Source: Plotosus lineatus
Taxonomy: Eukaryota; Chordata; Actinopteri; Siluriformes; Plotosidae
Assembly (NCBI GenBank): GCA_024760905.1
Contig: CM045751.1
Span: 13,852,501 to 13,916,500 of the forward strand
DNA: 64,000 bases
Direction of reading: 5' to 3'
The translations under genes and the position numbers were made by a program. Within the stretch, counting starts at the first letter, position 1. The number at the start of each line of letters is the position of its first letter. This document shows, piece by piece, positions 9,700-20,659 of this stretch. A model generated the notes under the pieces. The model was not told where the DNA came from and ran no database searches. It worked only from the letters and a program-made list of their open reading frames with translations.

Positions 9700-10255
9700 A
9701 CTTATTACTCATATTTTAATTTGTGACAGCCATGTGCTATATAAGCATTATGCGTTTTAAATTTATATCCCCTCATGCTACAGTTAGCAAGTGTACAATA
9801 TCTAGCATTTATTACTTCTGTTATTACACCAACTGCCACAAAAACACAACTGCTCCTAGCTGACTAGCAAATTATTTTTCAATTGATTTAGCAGCAAGTG
9901 TTGCACTGCTTAAGCTTTTGTAACTGAACTAATCGCGCCTCATTGTGCTGCTCAGGAACTCTGCAAACACACACAAGGGACACTGTGTGCCAAGCAACTA
10001 ATTTACAGCCACAATTAAAGATGACTCAGACTGTCCAAACACTCAACACTGACAATCATCAGCACATTTGAACACAGAATCTAGGTTGAGTTTAACTAGT
10101 TAGCACTCAGTTACGCCATATGTGTATCTGAGTAATTTCGATGCCTTTTTCCCTACAGGGGTCAGGGCTGATTTAGTCCCTTTTATGAGGAAATGAATTA
10201 TTTGTATCAGTGAAGTAGGGGGTGTAGTAATTAGACACCTTATTCTCCCAGAATA
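9700..10255. other. Unrecognised spacer
   Basis: No gene or repeat recognised in about 550 bases. Confidence 0.35.
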
Positions 10256-10707
10256 CAGTGGTACCTCACCTGACAAAAGTCCCAACAAACGAAAAATCCA
10301 GGTTACGAGACCCATTTACCTAAAATTTCCGTCTCTGGATACAAAACAAATTCACATTATGAAAGTGCCATCTGAAAAATTCAAACAATGCAGAGTTGCT
10401 CTCCCATTGGCTATCTCCCAACATCCTGCCCCACTGGCCTCCCATTGGCTATCTCCCAACATCCCGCCCTGCTTGCCTCCCATTGGCTAGGAGGGCTGAC
10501 GCATCTCCCTCCCACTGGCTATTATGGAGCTGCATCTCCATAATACCCATGATGCTTTTATGGCCAAACCCATCTACCATCAGTACGATATTGAAGCAGA
10601 AGGAGGCCTTTAAAGGTATACTTTTATAATTTTTAAAGGGTTTAGTGGTAGTTTTGGGGGCCTTGGATCGAATCAGGCCTTTTACATGTAAAATGCGGGT
10701 ACCACTG
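10256..10707 (-). mobile_element. Tigger-like MITE, family T3
   Basis: The ends are CAGTGGTACCTCACCTG and GCGGGTACCACTG, near-perfect inverted repeats, with TA before the left end. The interior shares ATGGCCAAACCCATCTACCA and TTTTACATGTAAAATG with copies at 27.1 and 60.2 kb. It also holds a short tandem duplication of CTCCCATTGGCTATCTCCC (10400-10460). Confidence 0.75.
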
Positions 10708-10834
10708 TGTTAGTGAGGTCCAATTCTGATTCAATTTACTCTCCCTATCGTTCTGTTTTTTGTTGTTGATTCTTCTCTACAGAGCTTATGAGGTACAATG
10801 GATGCTTACCTTGCTTTACTATGAATACTTAATA

Positions 10835-11303
10835 CAGGGGTCCCTCACTTTCCGCAGTTAATTGGGACTGAGATCCCCCCGCGACCACCGAATTCTGCGA
10901 ATTAGGATCAACCCCCCAATTCCCCCCGACTGACATATACGTACATGTATATGTATATATAATATCAATACATACATATTCAATCCTATAAATGTTTATA
11001 ATAACAATAATGCATAAGATGTAAATAACATATAAATACACACATACAGATGTGCATCTCACAAAATGTAAGTAGTTTTGATGGGAGGTTCTGAGTTGTT
11101 TTTTGTTTTGCGTTTGTTTAGGGTTGGTTTTTTTTTTTTGTTGTTTTTTTTTGAATAATTGGCCTTGTTTTTTTGCAACATTTTCCGTAACTTTTCCCCA
11201 TATTCTTCCTTAATTTCCTTATTTTTTAATTCGATGAATATTTAAAAAAGAAGCGATGCACTGAAGCCGCATGAATTGAAGGCGAAGTAGCGAAGGATCA
11301 CTG
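10835..11303 (-). mobile_element. Tigger-like MITE, family T2
   Basis: Bounded by CAGGGGTCCCTCACTTTCCG and AGTAGCGAAGGATCACTG, with TA on both sides. It shares the ATAATGCATAAGATGTAAAT core and the poly-T/AATTGGCCTTGTTTTT block with its relatives. Confidence 0.75.
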
Positions 11304-12325
11304 TATATTGTGAAGGGACAAACTTTTCCAAGGATCACAAAGTCCATAGAATTTCCATTATTTCAGCCAATAATAAGTAACATGACTCTAGAGCGCTCAG
11401 AAATTAGTACATGAGTAAAACCGATGAAAACTACTCCATGATACTACATCAGTTTACACTATTGACGTGCTTTGATCCATATCATATTTAAAAATTGCCA
11501 TAATACAAATAATGAAATATGCTCTTAGACTCAAACTAAATCAGAAGTAGTGTCATGTTAAAAAAAAGCGTTGGATCTGGGAATATGTTCCCACTGGTGG
11601 ACCATCATCTTAGCAGCGTATGATTTAAGCATGTCTTTTATGCTACTTCTGTGGTTTGGTGCATGACCAAAGTGAGGTTCATACAGTTTATATTTATATT
11701 TATATTTATACCAGTTTAACATTAGTAGTATGACTAAAACTCATAATTTCCAACTTCATGAAAATAAAAGAAAATTCACTTCATGGAAAGTCCTCAAACC
11801 CATGTCATATTTACTTCATCTACATTTAATTATACGTTATTTTAAACATGTTTAATCTATAACATGGACCATGCAGTTCACATTCTTGGTAAAATAAATA
11901 CATTGCAGTGCATTTTTCTTTCCCAAACATACAATTACGAGGACATGACTGCATAGAATTTCTTTCAATTCTGTAGTATTTCCTGGTACCAAGCACCATC
12001 ATGACAGTCCACAAAATAAGCTCTGTGAAAATTTGGTCCGTCAAAGTTGGAGTGTAAGAAATTGAGCATCCTGCACAGAGCTTTTGACATCAACCTCACT
12101 GGGATGAACCCGATCACAGTCTGCATCCTAGACCTCCTTACAAAAGATCATGCCTGACCTCCTCACTAGTACTTTTTATCTAAATGAATACAAACCCCAC
12201 AATCATGATCCAAAATATACTGAAAGCCTTCCCAGAAAACAAGGGCTTAGAACAATAACCAGCAAAATGTTAAACAGCTCCATAATAATGCTCAGATTTT
12301 AGAATGGTGGAAAGAATCAACTTGG
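11304..12325. other. Spacer; possible old repeat at 12055-12300
   Basis: No gene. The segment 12055-12300 (CCTCACTGGGATGAACCCG, GAAAGCCTTCCCAGAAAACA) looks like a degraded copy of a common fish interspersed repeat that I cannot name. The rest is unrecognised, with a short (TTTATA)n patch near 11690. Confidence 0.35.
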
Positions 12326-12532
12326 GCAGTGGTGGCCTGGTGGTAAAGGTGTTGAGTCACTGATCTTAAGGTTGGGGGTTCAAACCCCACTCTCAACAAG
12401 TCGTCACTGTTCCCCACAGTACAGCTAACTGGTTATTAAAGGCCAGCCATGTCTCTCACTGTCTATGGTGTGAATCTGTTAAAGAACCATTGCTGACTTT
12501 TGACAAGAGTAGCTACATAGCCGTTAGCGTGA
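12326..12532 (+). mobile_element. SINE family A, head and body, truncated
   Basis: The A box (TGGCCTGGTGGTAAAGG) and B box (GGTTCAAACCCC) of the tRNA-like head and the body are present. It stops within CATAGCCGTTAGCGTG, where Rex3 sequence begins without a gap. The tail is missing. Confidence 0.7.
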
Positions 12533-12537
12533 CCCCG

Positions 12538-13385
12538 AGATACCTGAATTCCTCCACTTGGGACAGGACCTCATTCCAGACTTAGAGGGTGCATTCCAAA
12601 CTTTTCCGGCTGAGAACCATGGCCTCGGACTTGGGGGTGCTAATTCTCATTCTAACTTTGCACCTATGAATCACTCCAATGAGAGCTGGAAGTCCTGCAG
12701 TGATGAAGCCAAAAGAACAACATCATCCACAAAAAGCAGAGAAAAGATCCGTTGGCCACCAAGCCAGAACCGCTCAGTGCTGTGGAATTGGGTCCATAAA
12801 AATTATGAACAGAATCGGTGAAAAAGGACAGCCTTAGCGGACCCCAACGCTCACCGACCAATGCAGACCAAGCTCTGGCTCTGGTGATACAGAGACCGAA
12901 TTGCCGCCTGGAGCAATTGGTCCGGTATGCCACACTCCCAGAGCACGCCCCACAAGATTGCTTTGGGGACACGGTTGTAAGCTCTCTCTCAAAACACATG
13001 TGGACAGATTGGGCAAACTCCCACACCCCTCCAGGATCCTGTAGTGCTTATAGAGTCGGTCGAGAGTGCCGCGACCAGGACAAAAACCTCATTGTTCCTC
13101 CTGAATCTGAGGTTCAACTATCAGTTGGAACCTCCTCGCCAACACTCCTGCATAGACTTTCCCGGGTAGGCCAAGGAGTGTGATTCCACAATAATTAGAA
13201 CACACCCATCAGTGTTTTGTTTAAAAGGGGTCTACCACCACAGTTTGACAAGCCAGAGGTACGGCCCCCCGATAACCACGTGATGTTCTGGAGACGTGTC
13301 AACCAAGACAGTCCTACAACATACAGAGCCCTGAGATTTACAGGGCAGATCTTATCCACCTACCAGGAGGTTTGATTGGCTGTAC
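12538..13385 (-). pseudogene. Rex3 retrotransposon, reverse-transcriptase core fragment
   Basis: Translation of the minus strand follows the Rex3 (RTE-group) reverse transcriptase. It has the GLSWLTRLQNI block near 13300, EQCGFRPGRGTVD-like remains near 13060, EFAQSVHMCFERE near 13000, a run resembling LRQGCPLSPVLF near 12820, a degraded VDDVVLLAS catalytic block near 12700, and SKSEAMVLS near 12620. The stretches at 12810 and 13240 match the places where the Rex3 RT primers widely used in fish cytogenetics bind, which is why I name the family. There are several frameshifts and stops. Both ends are truncated. Confidence 0.85.
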
Positions 13386-13956
13386 TCAAGATAAAAAACG
13401 GGAAGTTGATTTTAAATTAAACACTTTTATTTGTTATAATCCTGCCAGAATGGAAGTAAAAATGTTTCCTTAAATTATAAACTCATGTGACCGTGATAAC
13501 AAAATGGTATACCGGAATTAAAAAAAAAAAGTGGTGGATGTGATTTCTCTGTACCCAATGGTGCAATTTGTGACTGCAGGGGAAAATAACTGCTTAATTC
13601 TTTCCACAATTATCTTCTTCATAATGTCAATGTGCTGAGGAGGTTTTTTTGGTCCTGACAGATTGGAGGAATGGCAGTCATTAAGTGTTTATGTATTTTT
13701 CAGCACCTGGAAAACAGAAGTCAAAATTCCTGCAATCTCAGTCAAATAGCTCATCAAAAAACACCTCTTAGGTGTATATTATTAAATATTATTACTTATT
13801 ATATTGTCAATGAATCTCGTACATACTACTACTATTACTACTACAGCTAATAATAATCATAATTATGTTTAATAGGCATAATATTGAGTCATTGTAAAAA
13901 TTGCCCAAGGCCTGTTTTGGTGTTGCTGTGATTTTCAATGAAATCCCAGAAATATC
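13386..13956. other. Unrecognised spacer
   Basis: About 570 AT-rich bases with no gene or repeat that I recognise. Confidence 0.35.
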
Positions 13957-14395
13957 TGCTCCCGAATGGCATATCAACAAGGTGATTATTAACTTGGAGA
14001 TTGCAAGTTCGAATCCAGGTTGCTACCACAGACATCTATGACTGGGAGTTCATGGGAGCTAATTAGCTGAGATCTCGCAAGAGTGAGGAATGGCATACGC
14101 TCACTTCCTCATCACTCACAGCAATTATTAGAGAATTACAGGCATTTCTATGCTCCTTCAAACCAGGGGAGGATAGCTCTTTCACTCCAGTTGGGTTAAG
14201 CCGCCCACAAATACATATGCACAGCAGTTCCTAAAGAGGCAGGTGGCAGCAATGTATGTCAAAGAGGTTGCATGAGCATGCTTATGCACCCTCCTGGTTG
14301 GTGGTAGTCGTGCGATCGGAAAGGCGATACTTGGCAGGTGAGAATTGGATACAACTAAAATTAATGGAGACAATGTGGGGAAATAATAAATAAAT
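13957..14395 (+). mobile_element. tRNA-headed SINE, family F
   Basis: It starts CTCCCGAATGGC with an A-box-like block and a B box (AAGTTCGAATCCAGG). The long body shares CACTCCAGTTGGGTTAAGC, TGCACCCTCCTGGTTGGTGG and GAGAATTGGATACAACTA with a better copy at 45463-45855. Diverged. Confidence 0.55.
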
Positions 14396-14826
14396 GAAAT
14401 TCCTGCAATATTTAAGCACTCTAAACTGGAAGATCGACTTTCAGACATTTGTGTCAATACCATATGCCTTAAGCAGGGATGGAAGGATTACTTTAAAAAG
14501 TAATCCATTACTGTACAACTAATAATGATTTTTTTTCTGAATAAACTCAACACACTAGAACAGATCCATGTACATAGCTAGTTATGTCAAGAATTCCATT
14601 CCTAATGTGAAAATCAAACTCTATCTCCACAGAATTTTTCATTACGTCATCTGTTATTATGCTAGTATATAAGCAAATTTAATATTAAAATACTTACGTA
14701 CACTTCAGATCAGTGATAGCAGAGGAGTCGGACTTTTGGAGGTGCCAACAACAACAACACCAAAACCAACAGCAAGACGTCAAAGAATTTGACACTCAAT
14801 ACTTCTGGTTTAAAAATAAAATTGTA
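14396..14826. other. Unrecognised spacer
   Basis: No gene. The segment AGCAGGGATGGAAGGATTAC at 14472 could be an old transposon edge but has no partner that I can find. Confidence 0.3.
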
Positions 14827-15141
14827 TAGACGCTCCCAAACTTACGTTTTTGTTTGGTTCCGGACGACCGAACGCAAGTTAAAAAAAAAAAAAACAACAT
14901 AAGTTGTTACTGTATGTTCCAGTGACGTATGACGTTCATAGTGTACTATACATCCATAAATATCATTACAGTATCTCATTAAAAACCCCTAAATCAATTA
15001 TTATAAACACAACATAAAATAATATAAAATATATCCAATAATATCAACATTAATTTCAAATAAATTAAATTCAAGAAAAATAATTTCAAATAAATACATT
15101 TTAACCAAATTCACTCATCAAATATCAAATATAGTATCAAA
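14827..15141 (+). mobile_element. Tigger-like family T1, left part
   Basis: The left end TAGACGCTCCCAAACTTACG is followed by the T1 left third (CCATAAATATCATTACAGTA, AATCAATTATTATAAACACA, ATTCACTCATCAAATATCAA). It is cut off exactly where the next T1 copy starts. Confidence 0.65.
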
Positions 15142-15143
15142 TA

Positions 15144-16450
15144 CAGACGCACCCCGACTTACGTTTTTAATTGGTTCCGAAAGGCCGAACTTAAGTTGAA
15201 AGTAAACGTAAGTTGTTACAATGACGTATGACGCTCATACTGTACTATACATCCATAAATACCATTACCATATCTCATAAAACACCCCTAAATCAATTAT
15301 TATAAACATAACATTGTAAAATAATATCAAATATATCAAATAATATCTACATTAATTTCAAATAAGTCACTTATTTATACCGAGTCACTTTACATGAAGC
15401 TTAAAACAGCCAATCAATGCTTACAATATGTGAAGCGCTCAATACCGAAAGTAGTATACTTGCAAAAGTAGTGTACTTGCTGTGGGTTATACAGACTTCC
15501 GGTCTTTCAAGTGCACAAGGGTGCCGTTAAACTAGTTTAGAACACAGCCTGCACTAATGTGAATCCCAGCAAAGCGGAGACTTCTTTCTTTTGTGTAAGT
15601 AAGTAAACTTTATTCAAGACATGCATACAAAGAACAAGTACAAATCCTAATGAATATTAATATAAAAATAAGTATACACTCTTAGGATTCTGCTAAAAGA
15701 TAATAAATATCTGTAATTTGTGGATTCAGGTTTTCATTCATTTTAAAACTCTTTGCTTAACTCGGTATGCATTAGATTGTGCCGATCTGAGCAGATAGTT
15801 AATTCATCTGTGTATGAGACTTGCACCCATGCTAGTAGGCTTACACTTCTGACTAACCATATTTTCTTAAGGTTACAAAAGTCTGCAAAACAGTGTAAAC
15901 ACAGAGACGACATCAAGTGAGCAAGGGCGCCGTTGAATACTTGTTTAGTACTCAGCCTGCACTGATGTAACTCACCAGCAGAGCGGGGAGTTCTTTCTTT
16001 TCTGCATTCGGGTTTTCATTCATTTTACAACTCTCTTTGCTTAACTGAGTATGTATGGTAGATTGCTCTGATCTGTGCAGATAGTTAATTCAGTCTTGGG
16101 AAAACCGGAAATTCCGGCATATGCCGGAAAACTTGCACCCATGCTAGTAGGCTTACGCTTCTGACCAATCATATTTGCTTAGGGTTACAGAAGTCCGCAA
16201 AATAGTGTAAACACAAGGATCACAGAGACTACGTCTTAACACAAGGGTAACACGCAATGACCTGGGAAGCAGCAGGGCACGTTCAGTCTGCCGTTTGTAA
16301 ACAATGGATGCAGTGTCATTACGTCATTGCGTCATTATGTCAGCGTACTATGTAGGTGTGTCTTGTACTCAAAATTTGACGTTTTTTTTTTTTTTTAACC
16401 GTAAAATCGAAAAAACGTAAAACAGATGAACGTAAGTCAGGGAGCGCCTG
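15144..16450 (+). mobile_element. Tigger-like family T1, longest copy
   Basis: The termini CAGACGCACCCCGACTTACG and CGTAAGTCAGGGAGCGCCTG are inverted repeats flanked by TA on both sides (15142-15143, 16451-16452). The interior has a foreign AT-rich insertion at about 15595-15720 and a duplicated segment: TCAAGTG.(A/C)CAAGGG(T/C)GCCGTT occurs at 15508 and again at 15914, each followed by the same CAGCCTGCACTGATG(T) and GGTTTTCATTCATT blocks. No usable transposase frame. Confidence 0.75.
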
Positions 16451-16452
16451 TA

Positions 16453-16992
16453 CTCCGTAATGTTCTTCAAATACCGCAATAAAGAAGTACTGTGACTTTT
16501 TTTTTTTAGCCATCTTGGACGATTTCTATAACCAAGACAAGAAAATAAAAACATATGTTGTCTTTGTCATGCCAAAAGCTCCTTCTAGAAGGTCCTCATG
16601 GTACCACCCAAGACCATAAGAGACAGACAGAGGTTCAAAGATGACGTCAACTCCTACCTCAATGCTCATCACCAGCGTCTTACCTAACAAAAATGCTAAT
16701 TTGCTGCTAATGCTGAGACAAGGAACAGTCCATAAAAATAAAAAAAATTCTCCCTCTTTTAAGTGGTTATAATTTACAACACCGATCAGGTTAAATCATG
16801 ATAAAACGGTAAAATATATTATTGCTATGCTTTGTTTTAGACAAAAATCAACCCATAAATCATGTTAACTGTGGGCTTATTTCCAGATACGTGCATGAGT
16901 ATGGGGCTGAGACACACCAGACATACATCATGAGGACAGTTGATAAATTGACTGAAAAATATATTTTTTTTAGCTATGAATGAGAGAGAGAG
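16453..16992. other. Unrecognised spacer
   Basis: No gene recognised; short T and A tracts only. Confidence 0.35.
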
Positions 16993-17304
16993 ATTTCCTT
17001 TTAGCTTTCTCCCTTTATCAGTGATCGCCCTTTATCAGAGGTTTTTATGTCGGATGCCCTTCCTGACACAACCCTTTAGCAAGGGACAGAAACACGCTGA
17101 CGGCTGTGCAGCTACTCTTTACGAACGCCAGCAACGGTTCTTTTACATGAACCTCTCACCATAGACAGTGAGAGACATGACCGGCCTTTGATAACCCAGT
17201 TAGCTGCACTGGAAGGGACAGCGACAACCTTGTGGAGAGTGGGACTCGAACCCCCAATCTTAGGATCAGCAATCCAGCGCCCTATACCACTAGACGACCA
17301 CTAA
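16993..17304 (-). mobile_element. SINE family A, RTE-tailed type (A2)
   Basis: Minus-strand copy. The head complement lies at 17250-17304 (GACTCGAACCCCCAATC, ACCACTAGACGACCACT). The body is intact, and the A2 tail is marked by ATGCCCTTCCTGACACAACC. The outermost RTE-like part near 17000-17030 is degraded. Confidence 0.7.
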
Positions 17305-17729
17305 CTATGAATATTTTTATATAATTTTTGACATAACCAATCAGTATCACCTATTTTATTCCAACTATTTTGTGGAGTTTGCAGCATTTCAGTGAGCGTT
17401 TGGAGTTTATATTCTTATCTCTTGATATGTCTTTAAATCAGATGGGCAGTCTCTGGATGATGATACATGCATTGCTGGTGAATGTAGCTGATTAAGTGAT
17501 ACTGTAAACATTTCTTTGGCCAAACTTGTGTGTCTCTGAATTAAAGTGAAGTGAAGGTTTTGCGGCGAGATATTTTTTGTATTTAGCAGTGTCATAGTGT
17601 TATGCGCATTTACTCATCATGATCAATTTTACCAAACACAAGTGTCTGGAGATGTTTGTAAACTCTGTTGTGCTGTTTCAAGAGGCTTGGCACAATCCCG
17701 CAAACGCCAATCACTTTTTAGCAGAAGAT
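17305..17729. other. Unrecognised spacer
   Basis: No gene recognised. Overlapping 62- to 90-codon frames here lack motifs, apart from the Rex3 part that begins near 17730. Confidence 0.35.
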
Positions 17730-18420
17730 TACACTGGTGTGATGATGTGGTTCTGTTTAATTTCACATGGTGTGACCTTAAGAATGTACTGGAGCTGAGT
17801 ATAAAGTGGTTGGCACATGACTCGCCTACTCCAGATCTGAGGCCATGGTTCTCAACCGGGAAAAGGTGAATTTCTCCCTTCAAGTTGGGAACAAGTCTTT
17901 AGCTCAAGTGGAGAAGTACAATATCTTAAAGTCTTATTCACCAGTTATGGTGAAATGGAGTGGGAGATGAACAGATGGATTGGTGCTGCATCAGCACTAA
18001 CAAGGGCACTGGACCGGTCCAGTATGGTAAAGAGAGAGCTGAGCTGAAAGGCAAATTTTTGATTTACCAGAACATCTATGTTCCAACCCTCACCCTCACA
18101 TGGTGAGAAGATTTCAGTAGTAGCAGAAAGAATGAGATCATTGATACAAATGACTAAAACGTGTTTCCCTTGGAGGATGTCTGGGTCAGCCTTAGAAATG
18201 GGGTGAGGAGCTCAGACATCTGGGGGAACTTGGGAAAGAGCCACTGCTCACTCTCACTGCTCACTGAAGCAAGCCACTTGAGGTTTTTGGGGCATCTGAT
18301 GCCTCTTGGTTGCCCTGCTTTAGAGGTTATCCAGGCACATCCACCTGGGTGGAGGCCCTGAGACAGACCCAGAACATGCTGGAGGGATTATATTATCTGA
18401 CCTAAGAATGCCTCAGGATC
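17730..18420 (+). pseudogene. Rex3 retrotransposon, 3' RT fragment
   Basis: It opens near the catalytic block (WCDDVVLFNF for the usual FADDVVLL), continues with a degenerate KSEAMVLN region near 17845, a VEKYNILKSYSPVMVKWSGR equivalent of EEFKYLGVLFTSEGRMER, then ELS, MFQPSPSH (for YVPTLTYGH), and EHAGGII near the C-terminus. There are many frameshifts and stops. This copy is older-looking than the one at 19.5 kb. Confidence 0.7.
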
Positions 18421-18500
18421 TCCACCCAATGGATATAATAACTGGATATAAGCAATCATGTGCTCTGATTGGTTCTTCTACTACTAGGATACTAGTACAT

Positions 18501-18671
18501 CCTGGGGAGGCTGAATACCCTGAACAACTTGCCAACCCATCACAGGCCAACATAGACACAATAATTCACACATACATTTACAACTAGGGGCAATTGAGAA
18601 AGCTTAATAAGTCTAATGTGCATGTTCTTGGACTGTGGGAAGAAACCAGAGCCCCCAGAGGAAACCTTTTA
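18501..18671 (-). mobile_element. SINE family B fragment
   Basis: Minus-strand body and tail remnant: CCTGGGGAGGCTGAATACCC, CAATTGAGAAAGC, TCTTGGACTGTGGGAAGAAA and CCCCCAGAGGAAACC. The head is missing. Confidence 0.55.
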
Positions 18672-19457
18672 AAATTATTTACACTTCAGTAATTATTCTT
18701 CTCTGCTGGCTGTGCTTTGACCTTTGGGCTTTGATGAGCAATCCGCCGATGCTGTGCTGTTGATCTGGTCACCTGTTTGGACAGCAGTTTCATCAGAGAC
18801 TTCAATTAAGTAATGTTTGATGTTTGTCCTCCACATTGTTAGCATCTCAGATGCAAATCCTCAAAGCACCAGGGCACAGACTCACTACTGACTCTGGCCT
18901 TAACCTTTCCTTCTATAGAATAAATGTCTGCTCTAGATCTTTTTATTTTTATTTCTTCAAAGTTCACCATCTCTTGAGCTTGCTATATAATTAGCATGTA
19001 ATTAACTTTATCTGTCAGAGCATATGAGACACTGCTGGAGTTCCACAACTGAACTGTTTATCTGCAAAAATGTTGCTGAGAAAAAAGAGAGCAATCAGAC
19101 TTAATTGAGTCAACATTATTTTGGTTGAAATGAAAATCTTTTTAAAAATGATTTGGGGTGAATACGAACTGAAAAGTTTTCCTGCTCTTTTAGTAAATAT
19201 TCCTGACTCCACTGTTTTACAGGAAGTGCACAGCCTGCGTGTATCAGACATCCATCATTGCACTGCGAAACATAAAACCACTTTACTTTGCATTTTACTT
19301 GTAAGCAAATGTCACATGAGGTCAATTTAGAGAAAGTTTGGATTTATCTAAATGTCACAGTGAAATAGCTGACACTATAATGCACATGCCTCAAATGTCC
19401 AAAACTAAAAACCTCACCACTTAGAATCCTTATAACATGTTAAATTATAATAATAAC
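18672..19457. other. Unrecognised spacer
   Basis: No gene recognised. Open frames of 65-78 codons on both strands at 19015-19330 overlap one another and have no family motif. Confidence 0.35.
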
Positions 19458-20035
19458 CTCCAAATCCGAGGCCATGGTTCTCAATCAGACAAGGGTGGGA
19501 TGCCCCCTCCGGGTCGGGAATGAGGTCCTGCCCCAAGTAGAGGAGTTTAAATATCTTGGGGTCTTATTCACAAGTGAGGGAACGATGGAGCGGGAGATCG
19601 ACAGATGGATCGCTGCAGCCTCTGCTGTTAAACGGAGCCTGTACCGGTCCATCGTGGTGAAGAAGGAGCTGAGCCGCAGGGCAAAGCTCTTAATTTACCA
19701 GTCGATCTATGTTCCAACCCTCACCTATGATCATGAGCTTTGGGTAGTGACCGAAAGAACAAGGTCGCGGATACAAGCGGCTGAAATGAGCTTCCTTCAT
19801 CTTGGAGATAAAGTGAGAAGCTCTACCATCCAGGGAAAGCTCGGAGAAAATCCGCTGCTCCTCCGCATTGAGAGGGGCCAGTTGAGGTGACTCGGACGTG
19901 TGGTTGGAATGCCTCCCGAACGCCTTCCTGGTGTGGTGTTTCAGGCATGTCCAACTGGGAAGAGACTGGGGTCGACCTAGAACACCCTGGAGGGACTATG
20001 TCTTTCGGCTTGTCTGTAAACACCCCGGTGCCCCC
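19458..20035 (+). pseudogene. Rex3 retrotransposon, 3' RT end
   Basis: A 138-codon open frame (19474-19890) starts at the Rex3 SEAMVLNQ position and reads GCPLRVGNEVLPQVEEFKYL, GVLFTSEGTMEREIDRWIAA, SRRAKLLIYQSIYVPTLTYD, RSRIQAAEMSFL and ENPLLLRIERGQLR. It is followed out of frame by RMPPE, ACPTGKR and RDYVFRL. A short deletion removes the LRRVAGLSLRD-type segment. 5'-truncated, and joined at its 3' side to an inverted Rex3 piece. Confidence 0.85.
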
Positions 20036-20040
20036 CCCCG

Positions 20041-20460
20041 GAAGAGCCTTTGAATGACATAGTCCCTCCAGCATGTTCTAGGTCCATCCCAGGGTCTCTT
20101 CCCGGTTGGACATGCCCGAAACACCATACAAGGGCGGGGTTCGGGAGGCATTCTGACTAGATGCCCGAGCCACCTCAACTGGCCCCTCTCAAGGAGAAAT
20201 GGCATTACTTTATCTCTAAGACGAAGGAAGCTCATTTCAGCCACTTGTATCCACGATCTTGTTCTTGCGGTCACTACCTAAAGCTCATGACCCTAGGTGA
20301 GGGTTGGAACATAGATTGACTGGTAAATTGAGAGCTTCGCCTTGTGGCTCTGCTCCTTCTTTACCACGATGGACCAGTACAGGCTCCGCTTAACAGCAGA
20401 GGCTGCAGCAATCCGTCTGTCGATCTCCCACTCCATCCTTCCCTCACTCGTGAACAGATT
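20041..20460 (-). pseudogene. Rex3 retrotransposon, 3' RT end, inverted
   Basis: The minus strand encodes the same C-terminal segment as the neighbour at 19458: LFTSEGRMEWEIDRRIAAAS, VKKEQSHKAKLSIYQSIYVP, RSWIQVAEMSFLRLRDKV, RGQLRWLGHLVRMPPE and WRDYVIQR. It is 3' end to 3' end with the plus-strand copy, separated by a C tract. It runs into (TA)/(TG) repeats at its truncated 5' side. Confidence 0.82.
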
Positions 20461-20550
20461 ATTATTATGATTATTAATATATATATATGTATGTGTGTGT
20501 GTGTGTGTATGTATGTGTGTGTACATATATACATACATATATAATTCATA
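20461..20550. repeat. (TA)/(TG) microsatellite
   Basis: Interleaved TA, TG and TATG units. The apparent 60- to 80-codon frames here are translations of the repeat. Confidence 0.85.
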
Positions 20551-20585
20551 TAAATAAATTATATTTACAATATAAACAATCTATG

Positions 20586-20656
20586 ACCCCCCCTTGGTCC
20601 ACGATAAAATTGTCAAGCGTTCGTGGTGATAAAAAGGAAAAGGTTGGGGACCCCTG
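20586..20656 (-). mobile_element. hAT (Charlie-like) terminal fragment
   Basis: Read in reverse it starts CAGGGGTCCCCAACCTTTT, a hAT terminal sequence common in vertebrates, followed by TATCACCACGAACGC and TCGTGGACC. Only one end is present. Confidence 0.6.
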
Positions 20657-20659
20657 ATT

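Noticed and set aside
12818..13183. 121-codon plus-strand frame as an exon
   Set aside because: It lies antisense to Rex3; the minus strand shows the RT blocks.
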